From the NCBI RefSeq assembly GCF_002091675.1, contig NZ_BDAE01000016.1, positions 57,853 through 121,852 on the forward strand: a stretch of DNA of 64,000 nt. Reading direction: 5' to 3'. Of the stretch, positions 27,102 to 34,913 are shown one piece after another; position 1 is the stretch's first letter; each line of letters begins with the position of its first letter. Source of the stretch: Pseudomonas luteola NBRC 103146 (GTDB taxonomy: Bacteria; Pseudomonadota; Gammaproteobacteria; Pseudomonadales; Pseudomonadaceae). Under the pieces are notes generated by a model, which did not search any database, was not told the origin of the DNA, and was given only the letters and a program-made list of their open reading frames with translations. A program made the position numbers and the translations under genes.

Positions 27102-27371
27102 ATGTCTATCAACATGCATCTTCTTCTTGAGGACGACGGTATGGATGGGCACGAAAAGTATGAAGCACTGACGGGCAAGTCGTGGACGGCAGCTGTGACA
27201 GAGTGGAATCAACTTGAGCAACGGGTACAAGAAGCAGCCACTCAATATCTCGAATGCGCAGCACCTCATCAATCGGATGAACGGAAACAGCTCGAAACGG
27301 CCTTGAGATCACGACACAGCGAAGCGGACGCGTACTGGAAAAAGATGTGGGAAGATCTTGATCGCTGTTAG
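27102..27371 (+). CDS. Small hypothetical protein
   Basis: 89 residues, hydrophilic and Glu/Gln-rich, probably helical (E-W-N-Q-L-E-Q-R-V-Q-E-A-A). The start is uncertain: ATG 27102 has no clear ribosome site, whereas ATG 27141 follows GAGG by eight bases and would give 76 residues. A bidirectional terminator immediately after the stop supports a real transcript. No family recognised. Confidence 0.5.
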   Translation: MSINMHLLLEDDGMDGHEKYEALTGKSWTAAVTEWNQLEQRVQEAATQYLECAAPHQSDERKQLETALRSRHSEADAYWKKMWEDLDRC

Positions 27372-27378
27372 CAAAAAA

Positions 27379-27401
27379 CCCGGTCATATAACCGGGCTTT
27401 T
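27379..27401. terminator. Bidirectional terminator
   Basis: CCCGGT/ACCGGG stem with CATATA loop, preceded by six A (27373-27378) and followed by TTTT (27398-27401). It lies between the converging stops of the 89-residue gene and a small acidic gene. Confidence 0.8.
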
Positions 27402-27415
27402 ATCCGAGTATTCGA

Positions 27416-27559
27416 CTACAAGGGACGATTTACATCATCATCATCCAAAGTATCGTCTGGCATAGCGGGATCAACCACATCGCCACCAATACCTGTATCG
27501 TCTGGTTTAAGCGGATCAGGGCTTTGCGCTGTTAGTGGAGCGTGCTCATACGTAGCCAT
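27416..27559 (-). CDS. Very short acidic Asp/Pro-rich protein, copy C
   Basis: 47 residues with S-P-D-P-L-K-P-D-D and a run of four Asp near the end. AGGAG lies upstream of the ATG and a terminator follows the stop. The S-P-D-P-L-K-P-D-D segment aligns with G-S-D-P-L-G-P-G-D of the gene at 28052, so the two are probably related. No hydrophobic core; likely disordered. Function unknown. Confidence 0.6.
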   Translation of the reverse strand: MATYEHAPLTAQSPDPLKPDDTGIGGDVVDPAMPDDTLDDDDVNRPL

Positions 27560-27669
27560 GGTGCATCTCCTTTCTTATAAGGCCAAAGCGGCCTTGTAAC
27601 TTAGAGACATCAAATCAAGAAATGTTCGCACCACCGTTTCCGCTCGTCTAATTAGCTGAACAATAAAAA

Positions 27670-27688
27670 GCTCGGCATAAAACCGAGC
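27670..27688 (-). terminator. Hairpin after small membrane protein gene
   Basis: GCTCGG/CCGAGC stem with CATAAAA loop, 15 bases past the stop. The minus-strand transcript continues into CTTTTTATTG, giving a T-run. Confidence 0.7.
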
Positions 27689-27703
27689 GTTCATCTACGC
27701 AGA

Positions 27704-27907
27704 TCAGTCCAGCAGACTATAGGTAATCGTCGCTAAACATAAAAAGGTCAGAATCCCAATTCCCAGCGCTATAGGCATACACATCATCCCAAAGGACAGG
27801 TATTCAAGCAGCCAACCCATAATGCCAAACAAAAGAAAAAGAACAGCTGCACCTACCGCTAATGCGGTTCCTTGTCTTACCAAGAAACCACCGCCTGACC
27901 TGACCAT
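27704..27907 (-). CDS. Small two-helix membrane protein
   Basis: 67 residues: a basic/glycine N-terminus (M-V-R-S-G-G-G-F) and two hydrophobic segments (about 14-31 and 37-60). The ATG at 27907 has AGAGG eight bases upstream; an extension to 27955 contains an unlikely R-S-S-N-R-C-S-C-R stretch. A terminator follows. Probably an inner-membrane protein of unknown function. Confidence 0.6.
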   Translation of the reverse strand: MVRSGGGFLVRQGTALAVGAAVLFLLFGIMGWLLEYLSFGMMCMPIALGIGILTFLCLATITYSLLD

Positions 27908-28010
27908 AATGATGCCTCTGCAGGAGCAGCGATTGCTGCTGCGCAGAGATATCATGTTGTGACAGGATTCACATCAAATACTGTATTAACAATCCGACCG
28001 TTAATCTGAT

Positions 28011-28042
28011 ACCTCAAGCCTTGCATTGGCAGGACTTGAGGT
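28011..28042 (-). terminator. Hairpin after small acidic gene
   Basis: ACCTCAAG/CTTGAGGT, a perfect 8-bp stem with a 16-base loop, nine bases beyond the stop of the gene at 28052. Confidence 0.55.
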
Positions 28043-28051
28043 AACCCTCTA

Positions 28052-28198
28052 TCAGATGCCACCTTCTTCATCGGCCTCGTCAGGTGCTTGGTCAGGGTCC
28101 AGTGGTGCCATCTCGTCATCGTTCGCACCTACTTCATCACCCGGACCTAATGGATCAGAGCCCTGCATCCGCCATGTGTCGATTGGTTGAGTATTCAT
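28052..28198 (-). CDS. Very short acidic Asp/Pro-rich protein, copy D
   Basis: 48 residues with G-S-D-P-L-G-P-G-D and a strongly acidic second half (D-P-D-Q-A-P-D-E-A-D-E-E). ATG 28198 follows GAGGTG; a 78-codon extension upstream has no ribosome site. It shares the S-D-P-L-x-P-x-D motif with the gene at 27416. Predicted disordered; function unknown. Confidence 0.6.
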   Translation of the reverse strand: MNTQPIDTWRMQGSDPLGPGDEVGANDDEMAPLDPDQAPDEADEEGGI

Positions 28199-28317
28199 AT
28201 ACACCTCGAGTGAGGTCCTAAATGACCCTATCGTTGGACAACACGTGCGGAGCTTCATCAAACTCATGAAACGCCTTGAATCAAACAATCTTTATGAATA
28301 TCTAGGCCTTGGCGGCC

Positions 28318-28728
28318 TTACTGCTTTGGTTCCGCTACTGGTTGATCCAAAGTATCTAGCGATGCAAAGACCTCTCGGGCTGCGAACAGTCCGTTCAACG
28401 CCGCTGGGAAGCCTGCATAGACCGCCATCTGGATAATGGTTTCAATGACTTCTTCACGCGAAACACCTACATTCAGCGCGCCCTGGATATGTACCTTGAG
28501 TTGAGGCGCTGCATTCCCCATGGCCGTGAGCGCCGCCACCACTGCAATTTCTCGACTTTTAAGGTCAAGACCGGGACGAGAGTAGATGTCTCCAAACGGA
28601 AACTCGATTAGATAGCGTGCAAAGTCCGGAGCGATGTCAGCAAGACTAGCAACGACGCGCTCGCCTATCTCACCATCGATTTCCTTTAACTTCCCAAGTC
28701 CGCGTTCATAGCGCGTTGCAGTGTTCAT
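28318..28728 (-). CDS. Carboxymuconolactone decarboxylase family protein
   Basis: 136 residues of the all-helical CMD/AhpD fold: [27 protein letters not shown] and [14 protein letters not shown]. There is no Cys, so it is not an AhpD-type peroxidase; it belongs to the decarboxylase/lactonase-like branch whose substrates are mostly unknown. GGAGA precedes ATG 28728. It follows the MerR gene by 32 bp in the same operon and is probably under its control. Confidence 0.85.
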   Translation of the reverse strand: MNTATRYERGLGKLKEIDGEIGERVVASLADIAPDFARYLIEFPFGDIYSRPGLDLKSREIAVVAALTAMGNAAPQLKVHIQGALNVGVSREEVIETIIQMAVYAGFPAALNGLFAAREVFASLDTLDQPVAEPKQ

Positions 28729-28760
28729 CAGGCGTCTCTCCATGGTAGCTAAGGGTTATG

Positions 28761-29129
28761 TCAGGAATGCTCCAGCGCCTGGTAGTGCTCGACCTTGGCT
28801 TGCAGGGCATCGGCAGACTTTTTCATGGCCTCGATCTGGGCAAGTACCTCCGCTAGGTGATCCTCCAGCAAGCGACGGCGCTCGGATACGGTTGAGTCTC
28901 CAACAGCACGCAACTTTGCGAAGGCCAGCATTTTTCCGATAGGCATCTGGGTGGTACGCAGCCTTAGAAGAAAACTGATCCAGGCCATGTCTGATGCTGA
29001 GTAACGCCGTTGGCCGCCAGGGGCTCGGCCAACAGGCGCAATCAACCCGATACGCTCGTAGTAGCGCAACGTGTGGGCCGTCAGACCAGTACGCTTGGCA
29101 ACTTCATCTATCGTTAAATTCGAGTCCAT
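28761..29129 (-). CDS. MerR family transcriptional regulator
   Basis: 122 residues: an N-terminal winged helix (I-D-E-V-A-K-R-T-G-L-T-A-H-T-L-R-Y-Y-E-R-I-G-L-I) and a C-terminal dimerisation coiled coil (about 85-118). It contains no Cys, so metal or thiol sensing as in MerR or SoxR is unlikely. It closely resembles the small regulators that control CMD-family and aldo-keto reductase genes. The promoter at 29137-29167 has the 19-bp spacer that MerR proteins untwist, and the operon continues with the CMD gene, so the regulator is probably autoregulated. Confidence 0.88.
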   Translation of the reverse strand: MDSNLTIDEVAKRTGLTAHTLRYYERIGLIAPVGRAPGGQRRYSASDMAWISFLLRLRTTQMPIGKMLAFAKLRAVGDSTVSERRRLLEDHLAEVLAQIEAMKKSADALQAKVEHYQALEHS

Positions 29130-29136
29130 GGAGAGG

Positions 29137-29167
29137 ATCCTAGAGGTTAGAGTGTGCTCTAAGTCAA
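29137..29167 (-). promoter_or_regulatory. MerR-type promoter with 19-bp spacer and dyad
   Basis: On the minus strand, -35 TTGACT (29162-29167) and -10 TAGGAT (29137-29142) are 19 bp apart instead of the normal 17. The spacer holds the perfect dyad TTAGAG-caca-CTCTAA (29147-29162). This is the hallmark of MerR-controlled promoters. The predicted transcript start falls at or just before the ATG at 29129, so the message may be leaderless. Confidence 0.85.
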
Positions 29168-29684
29168 ACACTTTTTTCTGCTCGCCGACACCTCTTCATG
29201 TTATGCCGCAATCGTCTGGAGACCGCTTGCTACAGACGCGGCTGCCCTATCCCTCGAAGGACTTGCGGGCCAGCCACTTGAGCTGATTACGGAGGCTGTC
29301 GTAGGAGGCGCTGCCGGCCATGTTGCCAGACATCACGGCAGTGCAGGTGCGGCGGCAGGATGCGCAGTTGGCCATCATGAGGCCACAATAAGCAGGACAA
29401 GGCCAAAGATACCCAGTCGGAACAAGAGATCCGGTGCCGCGCAGTCAGGCTCCTCTCAGGCGGCACCGGCTGATAAATAAACAATGTCGCCATAAGAGAA
29501 CTGCCGGTACAGTAATCGACAGGCAGCTGATTGTCTTTTAAAGGTAACGTCTTTGATACCCGCCTGTTGAGCCTGAACGTCTGTCTTTGACAAACGTTCA
29601 GATGACTCAGACACTAGCCGGATCGGCTGATAACGATAACCAAGCGTAGCTCAGCAAAACGAGTCAATCGATTACACGTGCGGT
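29168..29684. other. Interval with possible decayed mini-genes
   Basis: About 515 bases, GC-richer than its surroundings at 29240-29470. On the minus strand a Cys-rich 43-codon frame (29378-29247) has its ATG overlapping the stop of an upstream frame that would encode a hydrophobic tail (ending L-V-L-L-I-V-A-S). That upstream frame lacks a start unless a two-base shift near 29452 is assumed. No ribosome sites are evident. Possibly a degraded gene pair; otherwise nothing is recognised. Confidence 0.3.
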
Positions 29685-31643
29685 TTACACCAACCTGAAC
29701 CGACCTACCAGCTTTTGCTGGTGCTCAGCCAGACGCGCCAGCTCTAGACTGGTTGCGGCAGTCTGCTCGGCACCTGCGCTGACTTGGATAGCCACATCGT
29801 TGATCTCCACGATGTTGCGGTTGATGTCCTCCGCTACGGCGCTTTGCTCTTCCGCAGCCGCAGCAATCTGCAGGTTTCTATCGTTAATACTGGCTACGCC
29901 CTCGGCAATCCTGGTGAGCATATCACCGGCCCGCTCGATGTTGGAGGCGCCCGCGCGAGCCTTGCCTACAGTCTCCTGCATCGATTGAGTAGCGCGATCA
30001 GAGCCTGTCTGCAGGTTTGCAATCATCTGCTGAATATTGCCAGTAGACTCTTGTGTCTTTTGGGCCAGCATACGTACTTCGGAAGCCACCACCGCAAAGC
30101 CCCGACCGTGGTCGCCGGCCCGTGCCGCTTCGATGGCCGCATTGAGCGCCAGCAAATTGGTCTGGTCCGCAATGCCGCGGATCACATCAAGCACCGTGGA
30201 AATGGAGTCGCTTTCTCGCTTCAGGTCGCTGATGATGGCTGCGGTCTGATCGGCCTGCGCAGACAGTTCGCGTATGACACTGATCGTGCTTTCCACTTCA
30301 CGTCGCCCCTGGCTTGTGCTCTGGTTGACCTCTTGTGACATGCTGGCGGCATCGCTGGTGCTCTGAGCCACCTCCCGCACGGTCGCGCTCATCTGGTTGA
30401 TCGCAGTGACAACAAGCTCAGTACCCTGGCGCTGGCGCTCAATGCTCTTGCTGGTCTGAAGCGTGACCGCTGAGGATTCTTCCGCGGCCGTCGCAACTTG
30501 CGTGGTGGCGTTACCAATCTCCTGAATCACCTGACCCAACTCGTCAGCCATACGATTGAGGTTATGGGTAATCTCGCCAAATTCGTCCTTGCCCTTGTAA
30601 TCGGATCGCGCAGTAAGATCGCGTTGCGAAAGTGCCAGCAGCGCCTTGTTCACCGCTTTAACGGCAACGCTGATGTTGCAAATGATCAGGTAGGACAGCA
30701 CCGAGACGACCAACAGCGCAAGCACTGCGGCACCCAGCGTTGTCCACAGAGCGGCTGACGCATGATGCTGCGCCTTGGCTGCCAGGGCGCCCACCTGCTG
30801 TCCCAACTCTTCCTCTACTTCACCCATCAGATCGATTCGGCTCGTCGAGGTTTTGAACCATCCTTCGGCCGACACACCCAGTGACTGACCGATCGGCGTC
30901 TCGAATGCCAGACGCTGCAGACGTGCGACCTCAAGCGCGCTGGGCTGCTGCATCTTTTCATCAAGCTTGCGCACAAGCGCCTCAGACGCGTTACGTCTGA
31001 AGGCCTCGGAGTAGGCGGAAAACTCACCCAGGTTACGGCTGAAAGCTGATAGCAGATCAGAATCGAACCGATCCTGGTTGAACACGACACCTAGCATGGC
31101 CCGCTCACGACCTGCCCGCTCCTTCATCTCGATGAATTCATTAAGCGAGGATAACGCTCGGGCAAGCGATGGCTCATTCACATTGTGCTCCAGTGAATGA
31201 GTGAATCCAATCAGCGTTTGAATGATTTTGGTAAACCGCGAGCCTGATTCACGGTTGGTGATGCCCAACGTATCGATCTGGTCACGGGTGGCTTTCAAAC
31301 CATCCAATCCAGCCATGGCATCGCGGATCTCACTGGCGCTTCCAGAAAGCGCGCGCAAGGCCGCCATAGCTTCATCCGTCTGCTGACGCATGCGAGGCAG
31401 CATATCCCGCATTGCATTTCCCTTGCTGCCCAGATAAACACCGCTTGCGCCGCGCTCACGCTGCAGCACAGTAATTAACTGACTTACCTTCTGGGCAACC
31501 GTGCTCGCTTCCACCGTTCGATTCATCTCCTGCAAGGTCTGGTAGCTATCAACCACCTTCGCCGTCGCGAGCCATAGGAAGCCGAGAAGTGGGCATATGA
31601 GAATCAGCAGAAGCTTGAAACCCAACGGGATGTTTCGGAGCAC
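29685..31643 (-). CDS. Methyl-accepting chemotaxis protein with NIT sensor domain
   Basis: 652 residues: a transmembrane helix (about 8-27), a periplasmic all-helical NIT domain (about 45-290, with the signature [14 protein letters not shown]), a second helix (about 305-325), HAMP, and a signalling domain with [18 protein letters not shown] domains sense nitrate and/or nitrite in characterised proteins, so nitrate taxis is the leading hypothesis. The start is a GTG at 31643 because GAGGTGA lies eight bases upstream; a GTG three codons earlier abuts that site. Monocistronic. Confidence 0.88.
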   Translation of the reverse strand: MLRNIPLGFKLLLILICPLLGFLWLATAKVVDSYQTLQEMNRTVEASTVAQKVSQLITVLQRERGASGVYLGSKGNAMRDMLPRMRQQTDEAMAALRALSGSASEIRDAMAGLDGLKATRDQIDTLGITNRESGSRFTKIIQTLIGFTHSLEHNVNEPSLARALSSLNEFIEMKERAGRERAMLGVVFNQDRFDSDLLSAFSRNLGEFSAYSEAFRRNASEALVRKLDEKMQQPSALEVARLQRLAFETPIGQSLGVSAEGWFKTSTSRIDLMGEVEEELGQQVGALAAKAQHHASAALWTTLGAAVLALLVVSVLSYLIICNISVAVKAVNKALLALSQRDLTARSDYKGKDEFGEITHNLNRMADELGQVIQEIGNATTQVATAAEESSAVTLQTSKSIERQRQGTELVVTAINQMSATVREVAQSTSDAASMSQEVNQSTSQGRREVESTISVIRELSAQADQTAAIISDLKRESDSISTVLDVIRGIADQTNLLALNAAIEAARAGDHGRGFAVVASEVRMLAQKTQESTGNIQQMIANLQTGSDRATQSMQETVGKARAGASNIERAGDMLTRIAEGVASINDRNLQIAAAAEEQSAVAEDINRNIVEINDVAIQVSAGAEQTAATSLELARLAEHQQKLVGRFRLV

Positions 31644-31945
31644 GATGTTCACCTCAGAGTCTGCTTCGATATCAATGGTACGAAGCTCAGTCGATTACCT
31701 ACCGTCGTGCTTTTATGGCTGCACGTTAAGCAGGATGTGCGCAGCCAAAGGCTGCCCTTGCAAGGCATCACATTCTCTATCGGACCGATAGAAAAAATCT
31801 TTAGAAAGGATATGTGTCCAACCCCTATAACTTTCGGCATCTGTATCGGTAGCTAGCTTGCCCGTCTGGTTCGTGCGCGATGGTCCTGCAAGAGCTTGCA
31901 TTGATGATCGGGTAAAACGATATGCTCCGCATGGCCGCCGACGAG

Positions 31946-32356
31946 ATGACTGACCTGTTTCCCTGGAGTAAACCACCGACGATGTCGAAAGCCAGGAAAG
32001 TACTGTTGCTGCTCATGATTGTGAGCGCTGTCCTGGGTTATCTCGGGCTTCGTGCCGCTTCAACTCCGCGCGAGGCTCAAGCGGGAAATACTGATGCCGC
32101 TCAGCGGCAGCAGCAACTGATTCATGCACTGGTCTCAAACAAGAAAAGCCCTATCAAGGAAGCCCGCTGGGTTACACCGTCCCTGCTCCAGGTAAGTGTT
32201 GTCGATGATCATACCTTGCAGTTCCGGCTGGCCGAATCCGTTTGCCTGAGTGCCAAACAGTACGGTACGCCTGCAAAGCTTGTCAGAGTGGTGGATGCAA
32301 CAAAACTGAGGCAAGGTGGAAAGCTGGTAGAGCTTGGGCAGGCCGCTTGTCAGTAG
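31946..32356 (+). CDS. Membrane-anchored hypothetical protein
   Basis: About 136 residues: a short N-terminus, one transmembrane helix (V-L-L-L-L-M-I-V-S-A-V-L-G-Y) and an exported domain of about 90 residues with two Cys (S-V-C-L-S, A-A-C-Q at the very end) that could pair. Candidate starts are ATG 31922, 31946 and 31982, none with a strong ribosome site, so the N-terminus is uncertain. It is divergent from the NIT receptor gene. Family not recognised. Confidence 0.55.
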   Translation: MTDLFPWSKPPTMSKARKVLLLLMIVSAVLGYLGLRAASTPREAQAGNTDAAQRQQQLIHALVSNKKSPIKEARWVTPSLLQVSVVDDHTLQFRLAESVCLSAKQYGTPAKLVRVVDATKLRQGGKLVELGQAACQ

Positions 32357-32511
32357 ATAGTCTCGTGAAGGTCGTATAGACGAGAAAACCAACTCTCAAG
32401 CGCGCCCCTATTGTCACAATCGGGACACGGCGAATCTGGAATGCTGAGCCGTTTAATGTAGCCGTTAATCGGCCTGGTGCCTTCCGGTTGATGGGAGAGA
32501 TGCCACCTTAA

Positions 32512-34389
32512 TTAACGGTTGATCAGCCCGTGTTTACGGAGCTTGCGGTACAACGTATTGCGACTGATACCGAGCCGCTCAGCCACATGCCCCCGATGCC
32601 AGTGCTCAGCCTGCAAGGCTGCAACCAGGGCATCACGCTCCGCTGCCCCCAAAGGGTTACATGCATTTTCTGCAGGTGTCTCCAGCGGCAGAACGGCTGC
32701 CACATCCCTGAGGCCGATCCAGCACCCTTCGCTCAAGGCTACAAGCGTTCTCAACAGGTTTCTCAGCTGACGAATATTGCCGGGCCATGGCTGCGCCAGT
32801 AGCGCCTGCCTGGCTGCCGATTCCACTCGAATTTCTTTGCCACGAGCCTCCTCTCGGAGCAGATGATCGATCAGCTCAGCCTTGTCGCTTCGTTCTCGCA
32901 AAGGCGTCAAGGTAATCTGCAGACCGGTCAGACGGTAATAGAGATCTTCCCGAAACTGACCCGCCGCCACCAGCGCCTTGAGGTCTCGATGGCTGGCACT
33001 GATCAGGCGAATATCAAGCGGCTGTGGTACGGTACTTCCCAACGGAACGACATGACGCTCCTCTAGAACACGCAGCAGCCGGGTTTGAAGGGCAAGCGGC
33101 ATATCGCCAATTTCATCAAGGAACAGGACGCCGCCATTGGCATGCTGGAGCTTGCCTGCCATGCCTTCCTTGCGTGCACCGGTAAATGTTCCGCCGCAAT
33201 AACCAAACAGCTCGCTCTCGATCAGCGCCTCGGGAATGGCCGCACAGTTGATTGCGATAAATGGCTTGCCTGCACGTGAACTGGCACGGTGCAGCGCAGT
33301 AGCGAAAGCCTCCTTGCCAGTCCCGGTCTCCCCATAGAGAAGAACCGGCACATCATGCTCCAACACCTTGAGCGCCCGATCGAACGCTGCATGTAGTGCA
33401 TGATCGGCGAGACATAGCCCCTCGATCTTTGCGCGGCGAACCGGCGGAGGCGTTACAACTGTACGCAGCTGTATGCCCCGTACCTGAGCATGAAGCAACA
33501 CGCCGCTCAAGGTGCATATCGACCAATAGGTACTGGGTTGTGGCTGCGCATAGGCCAGGAGTTCATCGAGTCTGATGTCAAGCACGCCCTCCAGCGACTG
33601 ACCCAGTAACGCCTCACGGCGGGAGGCCAGTAGGTTCAGGGCCGGCTCGTTAACTGCGGTAATCCGGCCCCCTCCATCGAATGCCAGGAGCCCCTCGCTA
33701 AGCAGACCGAGAAACTCGGGCTGGGTATGGAAGCGCAGCAGGTAGTCCTGCTTACAATGCTGCAGGAAAAAGCCATTTTCGATCAGTTTTGCCGAAAGTG
33801 TCGTGAGTGCCATCGTATGAAACTGGCTCTGCCGCGATTGCTGCTCGCGAACCGTAGAAACATTGAGTACCGCCTGGAGATTTCCGGCCGGATCAAAGAC
33901 GGGCATCGCCGAGCAAGTCAAACCCGTGTGGCGACTGCGAAAGTGTTCCTCCCGAAAAATCGTGATGGGTTGGCGCTCAACCAGACAGGTACCCACCCCG
34001 TTGGTCCCCTCGATATCTTCGTTCCATACCGCACCAAGCCACAGGCCAGCACGCTCGAGCAGAACTTGCTCTGCCTCATGGAAGACGCTTTCAATCACCA
34101 CGCCCTGGGCATCGGTCAACAAGATCGTGTGTCCTGCCCCGCCCAGCTGCTGGTAAAGGGTGTTCATCTGCCCACGGGCCAAGCCAAGGAGGTTACACAG
34201 CGGCTCTCGGTGATCAACCAAGCGCGGCTGCTCTATGACGCAAGGTGCCTGGGGACTGGCAGGATCCAGCTGGTAGTGCTCAAGGCAGCGCTGCCAGGAG
34301 CGTACGACAACCGGGTCTGTAGAGCCTGAAGGTAAGCTGTCTGGTGCTTTTGAAAAAGGAGGTATTGAAGTATGAGGCCTTTGGGACAT
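32512..34389 (-). CDS. Sigma-54-dependent activator, AcoR-like
   Basis: 625 residues: a GAF-type sensor region (about 55-200), a PAS-like segment (about 220-300), an AAA+ sigma-54 activator domain (about 325-550) and a C-terminal Fis helix-turn-helix (about 583-622, H-V-A-E-R-L-G-I-S-R-N-T-L-Y-R-K-L). Walker A is G353-E-T-G-T-G-K-E360, the sigma-54 contact loop is G400-T-F-T-G-A405 (Thr in place of the usual Ala, as seen in AcoR relatives) and Walker B is G-G-V-L-F-L-D-E. It is divergent from the flavin monooxygenase gene, which has a -24/-12 promoter, so that gene is its probable target. Confidence 0.92.
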   Translation of the reverse strand: MSQRPHTSIPPFSKAPDSLPSGSTDPVVVRSWQRCLEHYQLDPASPQAPCVIEQPRLVDHREPLCNLLGLARGQMNTLYQQLGGAGHTILLTDAQGVVIESVFHEAEQVLLERAGLWLGAVWNEDIEGTNGVGTCLVERQPITIFREEHFRSRHTGLTCSAMPVFDPAGNLQAVLNVSTVREQQSRQSQFHTMALTTLSAKLIENGFFLQHCKQDYLLRFHTQPEFLGLLSEGLLAFDGGGRITAVNEPALNLLASRREALLGQSLEGVLDIRLDELLAYAQPQPSTYWSICTLSGVLLHAQVRGIQLRTVVTPPPVRRAKIEGLCLADHALHAAFDRALKVLEHDVPVLLYGETGTGKEAFATALHRASSRAGKPFIAINCAAIPEALIESELFGYCGGTFTGARKEGMAGKLQHANGGVLFLDEIGDMPLALQTRLLRVLEERHVVPLGSTVPQPLDIRLISASHRDLKALVAAGQFREDLYYRLTGLQITLTPLRERSDKAELIDHLLREEARGKEIRVESAARQALLAQPWPGNIRQLRNLLRTLVALSEGCWIGLRDVAAVLPLETPAENACNPLGAAERDALVAALQAEHWHRGHVAERLGISRNTLYRKLRKHGLINR

Positions 34390-34503
34390 TCTTGTTGTTC
34401 TCCCCTATGCAGGCGGCAAGATGCAACGTTCAGTGTAGGTCATTCAAGCCTCCAAGGCCGGTAGGCCAGAAGCGGTACAAAATGTCACCCCCTTAGGCCA
34501 GGA

Positions 34504-34544
34504 CCGATACACGGGCTGACCTGGGATAGCCGCAACCGTATCGG
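34504..34544. promoter_or_regulatory. Candidate upstream activating site
   Basis: Inverted arms CCGATAC (34504-34510) and GTATCGG (34538-34544) are separated by 27 bases and lie 33-73 bp ahead of the sigma-54 promoter, in the gap next to the activator gene. This is the position and symmetry expected for an enhancer bound by the Fis domain. Confidence 0.45.
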
Positions 34545-34576
34545 CAACACCACAGCAGGTAAGCGTTTTCCAAACC

Positions 34577-34591
34577 TGGCCTTATCTTTGC
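34577..34591 (+). promoter_or_regulatory. Sigma-54 (-24/-12) promoter
   Basis: TGGCCTTATCTTTGC carries the invariant GG and GC at the right spacing (GG-N10-GC) and the TTTGC form of the -12 box. Transcription would start near 34603, leaving a leader of about 310 bases before the monooxygenase. Confidence 0.7.
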
Positions 34592-34645
34592 TCCACCCTC
34601 CTATGTATTCCCCTGCACAACAACAACGATCAGGAGAGTCCATTC

Positions 34646-34822
34646 ATGCGTTACGCCTTTTTCTGCAGCAGGAACGTTTTCGCCCTGCCATACGGTACGC
34701 CAAGGCCATCCATTATCGATTCAAGGGAGCAGCACGCTACGCCCGCTGAACAATCCCTCCTACGCCGGCGTGCCTGGTACCGGGAAGCCCTCACCCTCTT
34801 ACCCGTTGCACGGTTTAACTAA
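34646..34822 (+). CDS. Possible 58-residue leader protein in the sigma-54 transcript
   Basis: ATG 34646 is preceded by CAGGAGAG with eight-base spacing, a better ribosome site than many real genes here. The 58-codon product is basic (L-L-R-R-R-A-W-Y-R) with no signal peptide or recognised family. It lies wholly inside the leader between the -24/-12 promoter and the monooxygenase. It may be a leader peptide, a small protein, or chance. Confidence 0.35.
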   Translation: MRYAFFCSRNVFALPYGTPRPSIIDSREQHATPAEQSLLRRRAWYREALTLLPVARFN

Positions 34823-34913
34823 CCCCGTCACGACAGACCTGTTTGAGCCGACGCGGACTTGCCGACCCGGGGCGGACTGCGCACAACAACAATTAGTCCG
34901 GGAGGAGACACCT

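Noticed and set aside
27109..27387. 92-codon minus-strand frame opposite the 89-residue gene
   Set aside because: It runs through the bidirectional terminator at 27379-27401 and mirrors the plus-strand gene, which has the better codon pattern.
28318..28728. AhpD-type alkylhydroperoxidase
   Set aside because: The protein contains no Cys, so the C-x-x-C peroxidase centre is absent.
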